Shown: positions 37,093 through 45,491 of the stretch, piece by piece | Numbering within the stretch: position 1 is the first letter of the stretch | Layout: each line of letters starts with the position of its first letter | The notes under the pieces: model-generated | Database searches by the model: none | The model's input: the letters and a program-made list of their open reading frames with translations, nothing else | What the model was told of the DNA's origin: nothing | Position numbers and translations under genes: made by a program | DNA from: JBOGCH01 sp051656645 | Lineage (GTDB): Bacteria > Bacteroidota > Bacteroidia > Bacteroidales > Marinifilaceae | Length of the DNA: 64,000 nucleotides | Assembly (NCBI GenBank): GCA_051656645.1 | Contig: JBOGCH010000015.1 | Span: forward strand, 72,348-136,347 | Direction: 5' to 3'

Positions 37093-38100
37093 ATGAAAAA
37101 GATACTATATTTAATTATGGCAATGGTAATAATATCGTGTAATGATAAAGACGATGTTAATGAGGGTATCGAACTCCCACAAGAGCCTGCCTATACCAGC
37201 TTAAGCAAAAGTGAGATTGCAGCTCATGTTGAAAAAACATATAATAATACCAGCAAACAGGTGGGTGATTTTTACAAAATAAAAGATGATCTAGAGGAAA
37301 GCGTATCAGCTGCTTTATATCATTATCGCACGTTATCTGTAACGAGTCCAACACGTACTTCTAATGAGGAAATATCGTCGATTAAAGGGGTAAAGATGAC
37401 TTGGAATCCAGAAACTGTAAAGTTCGACATGACATTAGATGCTACTGGTTTGCTAGAATATGTAATGCCACTCTCTATTGAAGATGATTCGCAAAATAAC
37501 CTGCGTATAGTAATGCTTACTTATCATGATATGCCAGAACCAACCTATATCAGTCCGTTAGCACCCAATGTAATAGTGTGGATTGATAATAAACTGGTTG
37601 CTAAAAGAGTAATGACAGACGAAAGTGCTTTACATCCTAATATGCATATGGAAGAGAGCATAGGAGACTTTGAAAAGCAAGTAACAATGGCAACTTCTGA
37701 TAATTATAATCATAATCATTCTGACAAGCTATCTTATAATGGTAATCTGGTATATGCAAATTCTTTAAAATTAGAAAATGATAATATAGAACTCATTACA
37801 GAAATTGGTAATATATGTTTCCGTTACTCATTGCCAAATGGGAGTGCTTTTTTCAAATTAATAGGGGAGGTCAATAATGACCATGAAGGATCGTCTACGG
37901 CTGTAGCATTACTTAACGAGATACTTAATACCAATATTCGTAATACATCGTTACTTTTTACAGATACCAATGAAAAGCTTGGCGATATAAAAAAAGTGAT
38001 GGTATTAGCCCAAAGTGCAACGATAACATTGACGTTGAAGAATGGTGAAGAAATGGAGATTGTACTTCCTAATAGTTTCCTAAATATCGGTTATAACTAG
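37093..38100 (+). CDS. Tandem lipoprotein paralog 3, unknown family
   Basis: A 335-residue lipoprotein, lipobox IISC (Cys16) and NDKDD after it. It is closest to paralog 1 in the middle block: VKMTWNPETVKFDMTL, then EYVMPLSIEDDS. The C-terminal signature reads SLLFTDTNEKLGDI. A histidine/asparagine-rich stretch (NYNHNHSDK, about residues 206-214) is special to this copy. It is the last of the three and is followed by a hairpin that also faces the convergent regulator gene. Confidence 0.75.
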   Translation: MKKILYLIMAMVIISCNDKDDVNEGIELPQEPAYTSLSKSEIAAHVEKTYNNTSKQVGDFYKIKDDLEESVSAALYHYRTLSVTSPTRTSNEEISSIKGVKMTWNPETVKFDMTLDATGLLEYVMPLSIEDDSQNNLRIVMLTYHDMPEPTYISPLAPNVIVWIDNKLVAKRVMTDESALHPNMHMEESIGDFEKQVTMATSDNYNHNHSDKLSYNGNLVYANSLKLENDNIELITEIGNICFRYSLPNGSAFFKLIGEVNNDHEGSSTAVALLNEILNTNIRNTSLLFTDTNEKLGDIKKVMVLAQSATITLTLKNGEEMEIVLPNSFLNIGYN

Positions 38101-38156
38101 ATTCAAATTAATTGGCCCACGCAGAATAGCACAAGCCAAATAACGTGTGTAGTTTT

Positions 38157-38194
38157 GAGAGGCTGTCTAACAATAAAATGTTAGATGGCCTCTT
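38157..38194. terminator. Hairpin between lipoprotein trio and regulator gene
   Basis: Stem of about 16 pairs (38157-38172 with 38179-38194) including three G-U pairs, and a 6-nt loop. It lies between convergent genes and ends 6 nt from the regulator stop codon, so it probably serves both. Confidence 0.7.
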
Positions 38195-38199
38195 GCTGA

Positions 38200-40158
38200 T
38201 TATAGAATAAGTACCTTCAATGTATCTTCTAGTACTTTGTCTTTATCTAGTTTTTGTTTCAATCGGTATCGTGCCATGATTACGCTTCTATGCGCTATCC
38301 CCATAATATTCGCAATTTCTTGTGGCCCCTGTCCAAGCGTGATTAACATGCATAATAATTCCTCTTTTCGTGTGACATTCGGAATTTCTTTCTTAAGAGC
38401 TGCCTGGAAATTGGGATATAGACTATTAAATTGATCACGGAATTCCGCTTCGCTTTCTTCATGCATAAAACCGGTTGGTGGAATAATTTCATTCTCCTCC
38501 GTTTGTACCTGTTCTAATAATATTTGGGAAAGTTGTAATTCGGCTTGCATCTTTTTGCGGCTTGTTATTTCCAGTTTCATCATTAATGAAGAAAGATTCT
38601 GCTTTAATTGTTCTTGCTTCATTATGTGGATTTTCTGTTTCTGTCTGTACATAATGAAGGAAATAACAGCAACGCAGAGGGTAAAGAAAACGTAAGAAAG
38701 TAGATAGAGCTGACGATATTCAACTTTTATTTGATGTAGCTGTAATTCTTTCTCTTGTCGTTCCATACGAGCTTGTAAAATAGTTTCATACATTCTAGTA
38801 CAGATTTCCGTATCAAAGTTAAACTCACACTCTTCAATTAACGATAGCGTATGTCGTTCAATATTGTAAGCATCCTTTTTGTTTATATAGTGTCGAAGTA
38901 GGGTTCCATAGTCAATATATATGTAATGTTTCATATCAAAATGTTGTAATGCGGAGACCATGCTGTCTAGCATTATTTCTGCTTTTTCATCCTCTTGTTG
39001 TTTTAAATAAGCGATAGACAGTTGGTAGTACGCACTGGCTTGATTAAGTGCATTGCCATATTGTGCTACATGTTGAAGTTTTTCTATACCAAGTTGTAAT
39101 GAGTCTGCATCACAATGTGTAACAAGGTAGGTGCCCCACCTCTGATCAATCTCAGATTCTCCGTATTGGTAGGGGAGAGTGTTTCTATAATTTTCAGCCT
39201 TTTGTAGATAGTATATAGCTGAGTCAGATTGATTTTGACTCGTTTTTATATCGCTCTTTAGTAAGTAAGTATGTATGGTAACTTCTGTATTTGAGTTGTT
39301 TATAAGAGTATTGCATTGTAGAGCCATATTAGCATAATCGTCGGCATAGAATGGAATATCCCAATATAGGTATAACTCGGATAAAGCATTGTATCCACGT
39401 GCTTGTCCTGCAATATCTCCCTGTTCTTCGGCCATCTCAATGCTTTCATGAAAAAGATCAAGTGCTTTACTTAATTTGCCTGTATGCCTATAAACTTTTC
39501 CTAATAAATGAGTTATAAACTGCGTAGGCATGGGATTGTCTGTAAGCTTTGCTTGATGTAACGCATTATAGCACCATTCCATGACTTTACCATTTGTGGT
39601 GGGGTTATTTCTATAAATGTATGCGGCGTAAGCATAATCACGGAACAAACGCTGTGGAGTAGAATTCTTAAGTTTTAGTGTAAATGCTGTATCAATGGTT
39701 GCCATAGCTAGCTCAAGTTGGTTGTTGCGTGCTAAGGCATAGGCATAAATTGAGTACATATCCCGTAGACAATTTTCTTGAATATATGAAGTATGATTAG
39801 TGATTAAGTCTGACATGTAGTGAACAGCATCCTGAGGTGTATCCATATATTGATACATATCTACAAGATATGCCATGGCACTAGTTACTATGTTTTCTAC
39901 CTCAGGCTGGTTGCAGTCTGAGGGTAGATTATTTATAATGCATGTGTTAAAAGCAACAATAGCTTTGTCATATTGTTTAGCTTTAGCATATTTACTAGCT
40001 TCCTGAAATTGAGCATGTTGAAATGTGATACTATCTGTTTCTATTGCAGATGAAATGCCCGTTGTACAACTTGATAAAGTGTATGTTATAATGGATGCGA
40101 TAATTAATGTTATTGGACTAGAAAAAAAAAATGGCATAAGGTACTTTAGCGTTATCAA
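38200..40158 (-). CDS. TPR membrane protein with C-terminal HTH (transcription regulator)
   Basis: A 652-residue regulator. The N terminus has a hydrophobic signal with LSSC (Cys31), so it may be lipidated. A large tetratricopeptide-repeat region covers about 45-450 (AKQYDKAIVAFNTCI, TGKLSKALDLFHESIEMAEEQGDIAGQARGYN in parts). One membrane helix follows at about 483-504, then a coiled coil (MKQEQLKQNLSSLMMKLEI). A C-terminal helix-turn-helix (ELLCMLITLGQGPQEIANIMGIAHRSVIMARYRL, in sections) resembles LuxR-type domains. This periplasmic-TPR/cytoplasmic-HTH layout is common in Bacteroidota. It diverges from the GH2 gene and may regulate it. Confidence 0.85.
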   Translation of the reverse strand: MITLKYLMPFFFSSPITLIIASIITYTLSSCTTGISSAIETDSITFQHAQFQEASKYAKAKQYDKAIVAFNTCIINNLPSDCNQPEVENIVTSAMAYLVDMYQYMDTPQDAVHYMSDLITNHTSYIQENCLRDMYSIYAYALARNNQLELAMATIDTAFTLKLKNSTPQRLFRDYAYAAYIYRNNPTTNGKVMEWCYNALHQAKLTDNPMPTQFITHLLGKVYRHTGKLSKALDLFHESIEMAEEQGDIAGQARGYNALSELYLYWDIPFYADDYANMALQCNTLINNSNTEVTIHTYLLKSDIKTSQNQSDSAIYYLQKAENYRNTLPYQYGESEIDQRWGTYLVTHCDADSLQLGIEKLQHVAQYGNALNQASAYYQLSIAYLKQQEDEKAEIMLDSMVSALQHFDMKHYIYIDYGTLLRHYINKKDAYNIERHTLSLIEECEFNFDTEICTRMYETILQARMERQEKELQLHQIKVEYRQLYLLSYVFFTLCVAVISFIMYRQKQKIHIMKQEQLKQNLSSLMMKLEITSRKKMQAELQLSQILLEQVQTEENEIIPPTGFMHEESEAEFRDQFNSLYPNFQAALKKEIPNVTRKEELLCMLITLGQGPQEIANIMGIAHRSVIMARYRLKQKLDKDKVLEDTLKVLIL

Positions 40159-40306
40159 AAATCAAGTGATAAAAATAGTATAAATAGAAAGAAGAAAAGT
40201 GCAATAAATTTATACATAATATATTTATTAAAATTACTAAATTTTAATAAAATCAAAAAAATAAAGCAGCACAGTGAAGTTATACTTATTTATAATGAGT
40301 ATAAAA

Positions 40307-40337
40307 TTGTTATTATTATAAAAAATACATAATTTTG
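40307..40337 (+). promoter_or_regulatory. Promoter for the GH2 gene
   Basis: TTG at 40307-40309, a 20-nt spacer, and TAATTTTG at 40330-40337 match the Bacteroidota promoter. A short palindrome, AGTGA-GCT-TCACT (40363-40375), lies downstream of it, a possible operator or leader hairpin. The rest of the divergent 243-nt gap (40159-40401) is AT-rich. Confidence 0.6.
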
Positions 40338-40401
40338 AAACATTGATGTTCACTAGGGAAAGAGTGAGCTTCACTATTTTTAATCACCAAATTAATAATA
40401 A

Positions 40402-43053
40402 ATGATAAGATTTTTAATTGTACTTCTATTGCTTGGGAGTGCTAAGGAGATACTTGCGCAATATGCGCATCAACCTCAATACTCTACGGCCGGATTTTAT
40501 GCATTGCCAGGTACGGGACGTAATGTGACAAGTATGAATCCAGGATGGCGTTTTGCGAAAGGAAGCATGAATGGGGCAGAGCAGATGGATTATGATGACT
40601 CAGGCTGGGAAACCGTGTCATTACCTCATGGTTTAGAGTATTTACCCAAGGAGGCTAGTGGATGTGTAAACTATCAAGGCGAAGCATGGTATAGAAAACA
40701 TTTTGATTTTAAGAAACTGAATAAACGCTATTTTCTCCATTTTGAGGGTATAATGGGTAAATCTGCCATTTGGGTAAATGGAAAACAAGTAAAGAAGCAT
40801 TATGGAGGTTTTTTACCAGCTATAGCTGATGTAACAGACTACTTACAGGATGGCAAGAATGTTATTAGTGTGATGTGCGATAATGGAGATGACCCGATGT
40901 ACCCACCGGGTAAACCACAGGATGTTTTGGACTTTTGTTATTTTGGAGGGGTATATCGAGATTGTTGGTTAATCTCTCATGGCCATGTGTTTATAACCGA
41001 TCCAAACTATGAAGATGAGGTTGCTGGAGGCGGATTATTTATATCCTTCCCACAAATTAGCGATAAGCGTGCAACAATGCATTTAAATTTACATGTACGT
41101 AATACCAATAGGGATGCATTTAGAGGTAGAGTAACTTATGAACTGGTAGATAGTAATGGAAAAGTATGCACCAGAAAAGAGGTACCTATATATATAAGTC
41201 CAGACACGGCACGGCAAGTAACAACACTATTAGCTTTAAATTCACCTACATTATGGGAACCTGATTGTCCCTACTTGTACAACTTAAGAATAAAGATTAG
41301 GGATAGAAACAATAAAGTAATTGACGGCTATACGAAACGTGTTGGAATTCGCTCCATCGAATTTAAGGGGCCGGATGGCTTTTGGCTAAATGGAAAACCC
41401 TATCCGGATAAACTGATTGGTGCTAACAGACATCAGGATTTTGCTGTTATTGGTAATGCTTTACCAAATTCACTACATTGGAAAGACGCAAAGAAGTTGC
41501 GTGATGCCGGTATGAGAATTGTTCGTAACGCACACTATCCGCAGGATCCTGCTTTTATGGATGCATGCGATGAGCTAGGTTTGTTTGTCATAGTAAATAC
41601 ACCGGGATGGCAGTTCTGGAACAAGGATCCACTATTTGCAAAGCGTGTATATGGTAATGTCCGAGATATGGTGCGCCGTGATCGTAACCATCCGTCGGTG
41701 TTACTATGGGAACCTATCTTGAATGAAACATGGTATCCAGAGGATTTTGCTAAGAATGTACATGATTATGTGTTGGAGGAGTACCCTTATCCGGGATGCT
41801 ACCCAGCATGTGACAGTGAGGCAAAGGGAAGTCACCATTTTCCTATCCAGTTTACGCACCCAGTTACGGGCGATGCTGCGTGGGCTATAAAGCATCTAGA
41901 CACCACGAAAACCTATTTTACGCGCGAGTGGGGTGACAATGTAGACAATTGGAACTCGCATAACTCCCCAAGTAGAGTATGTCGTTCATGGGGCGAAATT
42001 CCTATGTTAGTACAAGCGGAGCATTATGCAAAACCGCCATATCAGTATACCTGTTATAATTCATTGTATCTGACCAATAGACACCACGTGGGTGGAACCT
42101 TGTGGCATGCCTTTGACCACCAAAGAGGCTATCACCCCGATCCGTTTTACGGAGGTATAATGGATGCTTATCGCCAACCAAAAACATCCTACTACATGTT
42201 CCAATCTCAGCGGCCTGTAGATTTAAATAATATGCTATCCGAAACAGGACCAATGGTCTATATTGCGAACGAGTTGACTCCATTCTCTCCCAAAGACATA
42301 GTGGTATATTCTAACTGCGATGAGGTACGCGTAACGAAATACAATGGGAAAGAGGTACGTAATTATACAAAATCCTGTACGCCGGGAATGCCGTCTCCAT
42401 ATATCGTATTTGAAGGTTTCTTTGATGTAATGGAAGATAAGGCGCTTTGCCGTGAGCGAAAAGCGGAGGAAACCTATTTCCTTGCCGAAGGACTCATTAA
42501 TGGAGAAGTTGTGGCTACACATAAGCGATATCCGGCAAGGCGAGCAACGAAGATTGAACTTGTTGCCGATACGGAGGGAGTACAGCCGGTGGCTAATGGA
42601 TCTGACATAGTCGTAGTTGTGGCACAAATCACCGATAAGGACGGTAATGTGAAACGTTTAAATAACAGTGAGGTGCGTTTTACTGTAGAGGGCGAAGGAG
42701 CACTTATTGAAGCTATCGGTACAAATCCGCAGAAAATAGAGTGGGGAACGGCTCCTATACTCGTACGTACAACACATCGTCCAGGAAGGATCAAAATATC
42801 TGCTGAATTAGTGGAAAAAGGAAGCCAAACCCCTATGGGAGCTGAGTTGGAAATTGAGACTATACCGGTAGAGTACGATATGCTATATGATGAAAATGCA
42901 ATGCATACAAGCAACGCTAAACCACTCCAGAATATACAAAAGTCAATCAACGTAATGACCAAAGAGCAAGAGCAATTACAAAAAGAACTTAATGCCCAAA
43001 AACTAAAAGAGGTGGAACGTCAACAAGAGGAATTTGGGGAGAAAACCAAATAA
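40402..43053 (+). CDS. Secreted glycoside hydrolase family 2 enzyme (beta-galactosidase-like)
   Basis: An 883-residue secreted glycosidase: signal peptide 1-19 (ending LAQ), a jelly-roll sugar-binding domain (about 45-200, GEAWYRKHFDF), an Ig-like sandwich (about 205-320), and the TIM-barrel catalytic domain (about 325-620). The acid/base is Glu442 in ILNET and the nucleophile Glu509 in TREWGD. The C terminus adds Ig-like/DUF4982-like strands (VVVAQITDKDGNVKRLNNS) and a Lys/Glu/Gln coiled tail. The exact substrate is not readable, and beta-galactosidase is the default GH2 assignment. The divergent TPR/HTH gene is the likely regulator. There is no SusCD pair adjacent. Confidence 0.88.
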   Translation: MIRFLIVLLLLGSAKEILAQYAHQPQYSTAGFYALPGTGRNVTSMNPGWRFAKGSMNGAEQMDYDDSGWETVSLPHGLEYLPKEASGCVNYQGEAWYRKHFDFKKLNKRYFLHFEGIMGKSAIWVNGKQVKKHYGGFLPAIADVTDYLQDGKNVISVMCDNGDDPMYPPGKPQDVLDFCYFGGVYRDCWLISHGHVFITDPNYEDEVAGGGLFISFPQISDKRATMHLNLHVRNTNRDAFRGRVTYELVDSNGKVCTRKEVPIYISPDTARQVTTLLALNSPTLWEPDCPYLYNLRIKIRDRNNKVIDGYTKRVGIRSIEFKGPDGFWLNGKPYPDKLIGANRHQDFAVIGNALPNSLHWKDAKKLRDAGMRIVRNAHYPQDPAFMDACDELGLFVIVNTPGWQFWNKDPLFAKRVYGNVRDMVRRDRNHPSVLLWEPILNETWYPEDFAKNVHDYVLEEYPYPGCYPACDSEAKGSHHFPIQFTHPVTGDAAWAIKHLDTTKTYFTREWGDNVDNWNSHNSPSRVCRSWGEIPMLVQAEHYAKPPYQYTCYNSLYLTNRHHVGGTLWHAFDHQRGYHPDPFYGGIMDAYRQPKTSYYMFQSQRPVDLNNMLSETGPMVYIANELTPFSPKDIVVYSNCDEVRVTKYNGKEVRNYTKSCTPGMPSPYIVFEGFFDVMEDKALCRERKAEETYFLAEGLINGEVVATHKRYPARRATKIELVADTEGVQPVANGSDIVVVVAQITDKDGNVKRLNNSEVRFTVEGEGALIEAIGTNPQKIEWGTAPILVRTTHRPGRIKISAELVEKGSQTPMGAELEIETIPVEYDMLYDENAMHTSNAKPLQNIQKSINVMTKEQEQLQKELNAQKLKEVERQQEEFGEKTK

Positions 43054-43082
43054 ACTCAAAACGTACTGTTAACTGCATAATA

Positions 43083-43142
43083 AAAATCCCTCTCATTATA
43101 AATGTCCAAATCAGTGACATACTAGTAATGAGAGGTTTTTCT
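43083..43142 (+). terminator. Terminator after GH2 gene
   Basis: 10-bp stem (43089-43098 with 43126-43135), an inner ATGTC/GACAT pair, and a T-run after the right arm. It also precedes the LRR gene stop on the other strand (A-run on the left), so it may work in both directions. Confidence 0.75.
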
Positions 43143-43157
43143 TTTTGCTAAAGATAT

Positions 43158-45110
43158 TTATAATCCGAGCTGTTTTCTTAATTTATCTTGCATTGCTTTT
43201 TTATTATACGCATTGCGTTTTTCTATTTCCTTTTTCTTAGATGAGAGCGTGTTTTGTGTGCTTGTTAAACGCAAATTGCTATTCGTAATGTCGTAAGTAC
43301 CTTTTTGTTTGTTAATATCGTCGGGGTGATATTGGTATCTATAGTTTCCAAACATCGGCTCAGGAACCGGTGCTATAATAAAGTTTTGTTCTATATACAT
43401 ATAACCCCAATTTGTATTATAATAACTAGCAGGAATGGTTCCAGTAAAATAACAATTATCTAAGTCAACGCCTTGAAGTTTTGGTAAAAGAGGTAAAAAC
43501 TCCGGCAAGTTTCCTGATAAGTTTGTTGAGTTAAAATAAAGACTTTCTAGCGACTTTAAATTCGTAAAAGTTGTAGGTATTTCACCTTCTATAGGGCATT
43601 CCTCCATATCAAGGTATTCTAAGTTGCTTAAATTGCCAAACTCCTGCGGAATAGTTCCGGTAACCAAATTTCCACTCATGGCAAGTTCTCTCAGTTCAGT
43701 TAAGTCTCCTAATGATGGAGGAATTGTACCAGAGAAATTGTTATAACTAAGTTCTAAAGAAGTTAATGAACCGAGATTACCAAAAACTTCCGGGATCTTT
43801 CCCGTAAAATTATTTTCATATAAGAGTAACATCTCTAATGAATGTAATTCGCCCATTGAGCTCGGAATATTCCCATATAAATGGTTTGAACCTAAATCAA
43901 GGTAGCGAAGTTGCTTTAGCTGACCAATTTCTTGAGGCAACTCGCATGTTAATCCACATTCCGATAAACATAAATATAATAATTCGCTACAGTTAAATAG
44001 AGATGTAGGAATGCTTTTTCCATTTAAACTATTATCATCAATCTGGAGGAATTTTAATTTTGCTAAACGGTCAATATCGTTCGGAATATCTCTTATACCA
44101 CATCCTCTCATTTTTAGCCACTCTAAGTTACTAAGCTCCAAGATTGGAGATGGGAATGATGTGAAGGAGTAGTCACTAAGTTGTAGGAATCTTAACTGCT
44201 TTAAGTTTCCAAATTCCGTTGGGATATTTGAGATTAAACTATTATAAACAATGCCTAACGTCTGCCCATTATCTTTACATTGTTGCATGGAATATGCGTA
44301 GTTACTTAGGTTAATGCCACTCACAATTAGCTCATCGTCTTGTATGTGTAAGGTAACACCATGCCAATTTTGTACATTTGTCTGTATATCCCACATGTCC
44401 TTTAGTGCCTCGCTGTTAGCATGATACAGTGCTACCAACGCTAAGCTGTCATTAACATTACAAGGCATAGCATCTTGTCCCTCAGCAATATCAATAACAT
44501 TCTCTTTATTGATATCGTCAGGGTGATATTGGTAACGATAATTGATATCACCCTTATGTAATGACATTCCATTTGGTATTGGTGCAGTAATAAAATTATT
44601 GATGATGTTAAGGCTCATACCCGATCTATTGGAAATTTCCACAAGTTTAGTAGGTATTGTTCCAGTAAACTTGTTGTCATTCAAATAAAGAAAATTGAGA
44701 GTAGAAGTTTGAGTGAAAAAATCAGGAAGAGTTCCGGTTAAGGAGTTGTTAGATACATTAAAATAATAGAGTTTATCTAAGGTGGATAACTCCTCAGTTA
44801 GTTTGCCTTTTAGGTTATTTTCTTGCAAATCCACGGCATCTACTCTTCCCCGGGTAAGAGTAATACCATGCCAAGAATCAAGTGATTCATGTAAATCCCA
44901 GGAAGTACTCCAATCTGCTCCACCGCAAGCGTTATATAATGCAACTAACGCAAGGCTATCCGTTTCTCTGGTTGCTTTAAAAGGTTTAACGGGATCTATT
45001 GGCTCCGTTGGGTCAACCGTAGGAGTATCTTCTTTGTTTTTGTCCCTACATGATGATAACCCGATACCTGTTATTAATACTGCGTAAATTAAATAATTAA
45101 ATAATCTCAT
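43158..45110 (-). CDS. Leucine-rich-repeat surface lipoprotein (copy B)
   Basis: A 650-residue lipoprotein with lipobox LSSC (Cys21) and an acidic/proline linker. It contains two modules of the same design. Each opens with DSLALVALY plus a WHG(I/V)TL block, runs through plant-type leucine-rich repeats (for example LEMLLLYENNFTGKIPEVFG), and closes with a YRYQYHPDDINK segment. The second module is larger. A basic tail (KKEIEKRNAYNKKAMQDKL) ends the protein. Such LRR proteins bind host or bacterial proteins. No enzymatic domain is seen. The next gene upstream is a clear paralog with the same design. Confidence 0.88.
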   Translation of the reverse strand: MRLFNYLIYAVLITGIGLSSCRDKNKEDTPTVDPTEPIDPVKPFKATRETDSLALVALYNACGGADWSTSWDLHESLDSWHGITLTRGRVDAVDLQENNLKGKLTEELSTLDKLYYFNVSNNSLTGTLPDFFTQTSTLNFLYLNDNKFTGTIPTKLVEISNRSGMSLNIINNFITAPIPNGMSLHKGDINYRYQYHPDDINKENVIDIAEGQDAMPCNVNDSLALVALYHANSEALKDMWDIQTNVQNWHGVTLHIQDDELIVSGINLSNYAYSMQQCKDNGQTLGIVYNSLISNIPTEFGNLKQLRFLQLSDYSFTSFPSPILELSNLEWLKMRGCGIRDIPNDIDRLAKLKFLQIDDNSLNGKSIPTSLFNCSELLYLCLSECGLTCELPQEIGQLKQLRYLDLGSNHLYGNIPSSMGELHSLEMLLLYENNFTGKIPEVFGNLGSLTSLELSYNNFSGTIPPSLGDLTELRELAMSGNLVTGTIPQEFGNLSNLEYLDMEECPIEGEIPTTFTNLKSLESLYFNSTNLSGNLPEFLPLLPKLQGVDLDNCYFTGTIPASYYNTNWGYMYIEQNFIIAPVPEPMFGNYRYQYHPDDINKQKGTYDITNSNLRLTSTQNTLSSKKKEIEKRNAYNKKAMQDKLRKQLGL

Positions 45111-45133
45111 ATATGATATGTTTAAGTTAAATA

Positions 45134-45141
45134 CAAAAATA
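45134..45141 (-). promoter_or_regulatory. -7 box for LRR copy B
   Basis: Minus-strand TATTTTTG, a TAnnTTTG match, 23 nt before the start. The matching box in front of the paralog is similarly placed. No -33 element was identified. Confidence 0.45.
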
Positions 45142-45207
45142 GTGTAAATATATGAGAACTAGTAGATAATGTCATTTAGATATTAATAATAAATATAGGT
45201 ATAAACA

Positions 45208-45300
45208 TCAAATGAGGCGTGTGTCGGGCCAGATAAAGCTGTATTTATTGGCTTTGGATTCAATCTTTGTTCCATCAATACCCAGCAATAGACTTAATAT
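45208..45300 (-). pseudogene. Scrap of IS1182-like transposase
   Basis: Read on the minus strand, 45208-45300 gives a short frame containing LGIDGTKIESKANKYSFIW, which resembles the DGTKIEANANKY-FVW core of IS1182-type DDE transposases. It stops within about ten residues. No flanking transposase frame or terminal inverted repeats were found, so only a fragment remains. It lies between the two LRR paralogs. The rest of 45111-45491 is non-coding, apart from the hairpin listed separately and a short plus-strand frame that I could not assign. Confidence 0.5.
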
Positions 45301-45397
45301 CTAAACTTGGTATGTGCTCTGACGGGATTATTAAACACAATGTCTTTATTAATCTGCTAAAGAAAACCGGATTGATTTACTACGCGAATATGGACAA

Positions 45398-45437
45398 AAT
45401 AATAGGATCTCAACTTTAAAGCTGAGATCCTGTTATT
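45398..45437 (-). terminator. Terminator after LRR copy A
   Basis: 15-bp stem (45398-45412 with 45423-45437, two G-U type positions) and a 10-nt loop, 54 nt past the copy A stop. A short T-run follows on the minus strand. Confidence 0.65.
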
Positions 45438-45491
45438 TAAAGGATAAGGCTGTATCTCGACACATCCTCGCCGTATTTATGTAAACAATGT

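Noticed and set aside
45255..45419. Short plus-strand open frame between the LRR genes, ending ...DKIIGSQL
   Set aside because: No start codon context, ribosome site or family similarity that I recognise, and it runs antisense to the transposase scrap. It may be chance.
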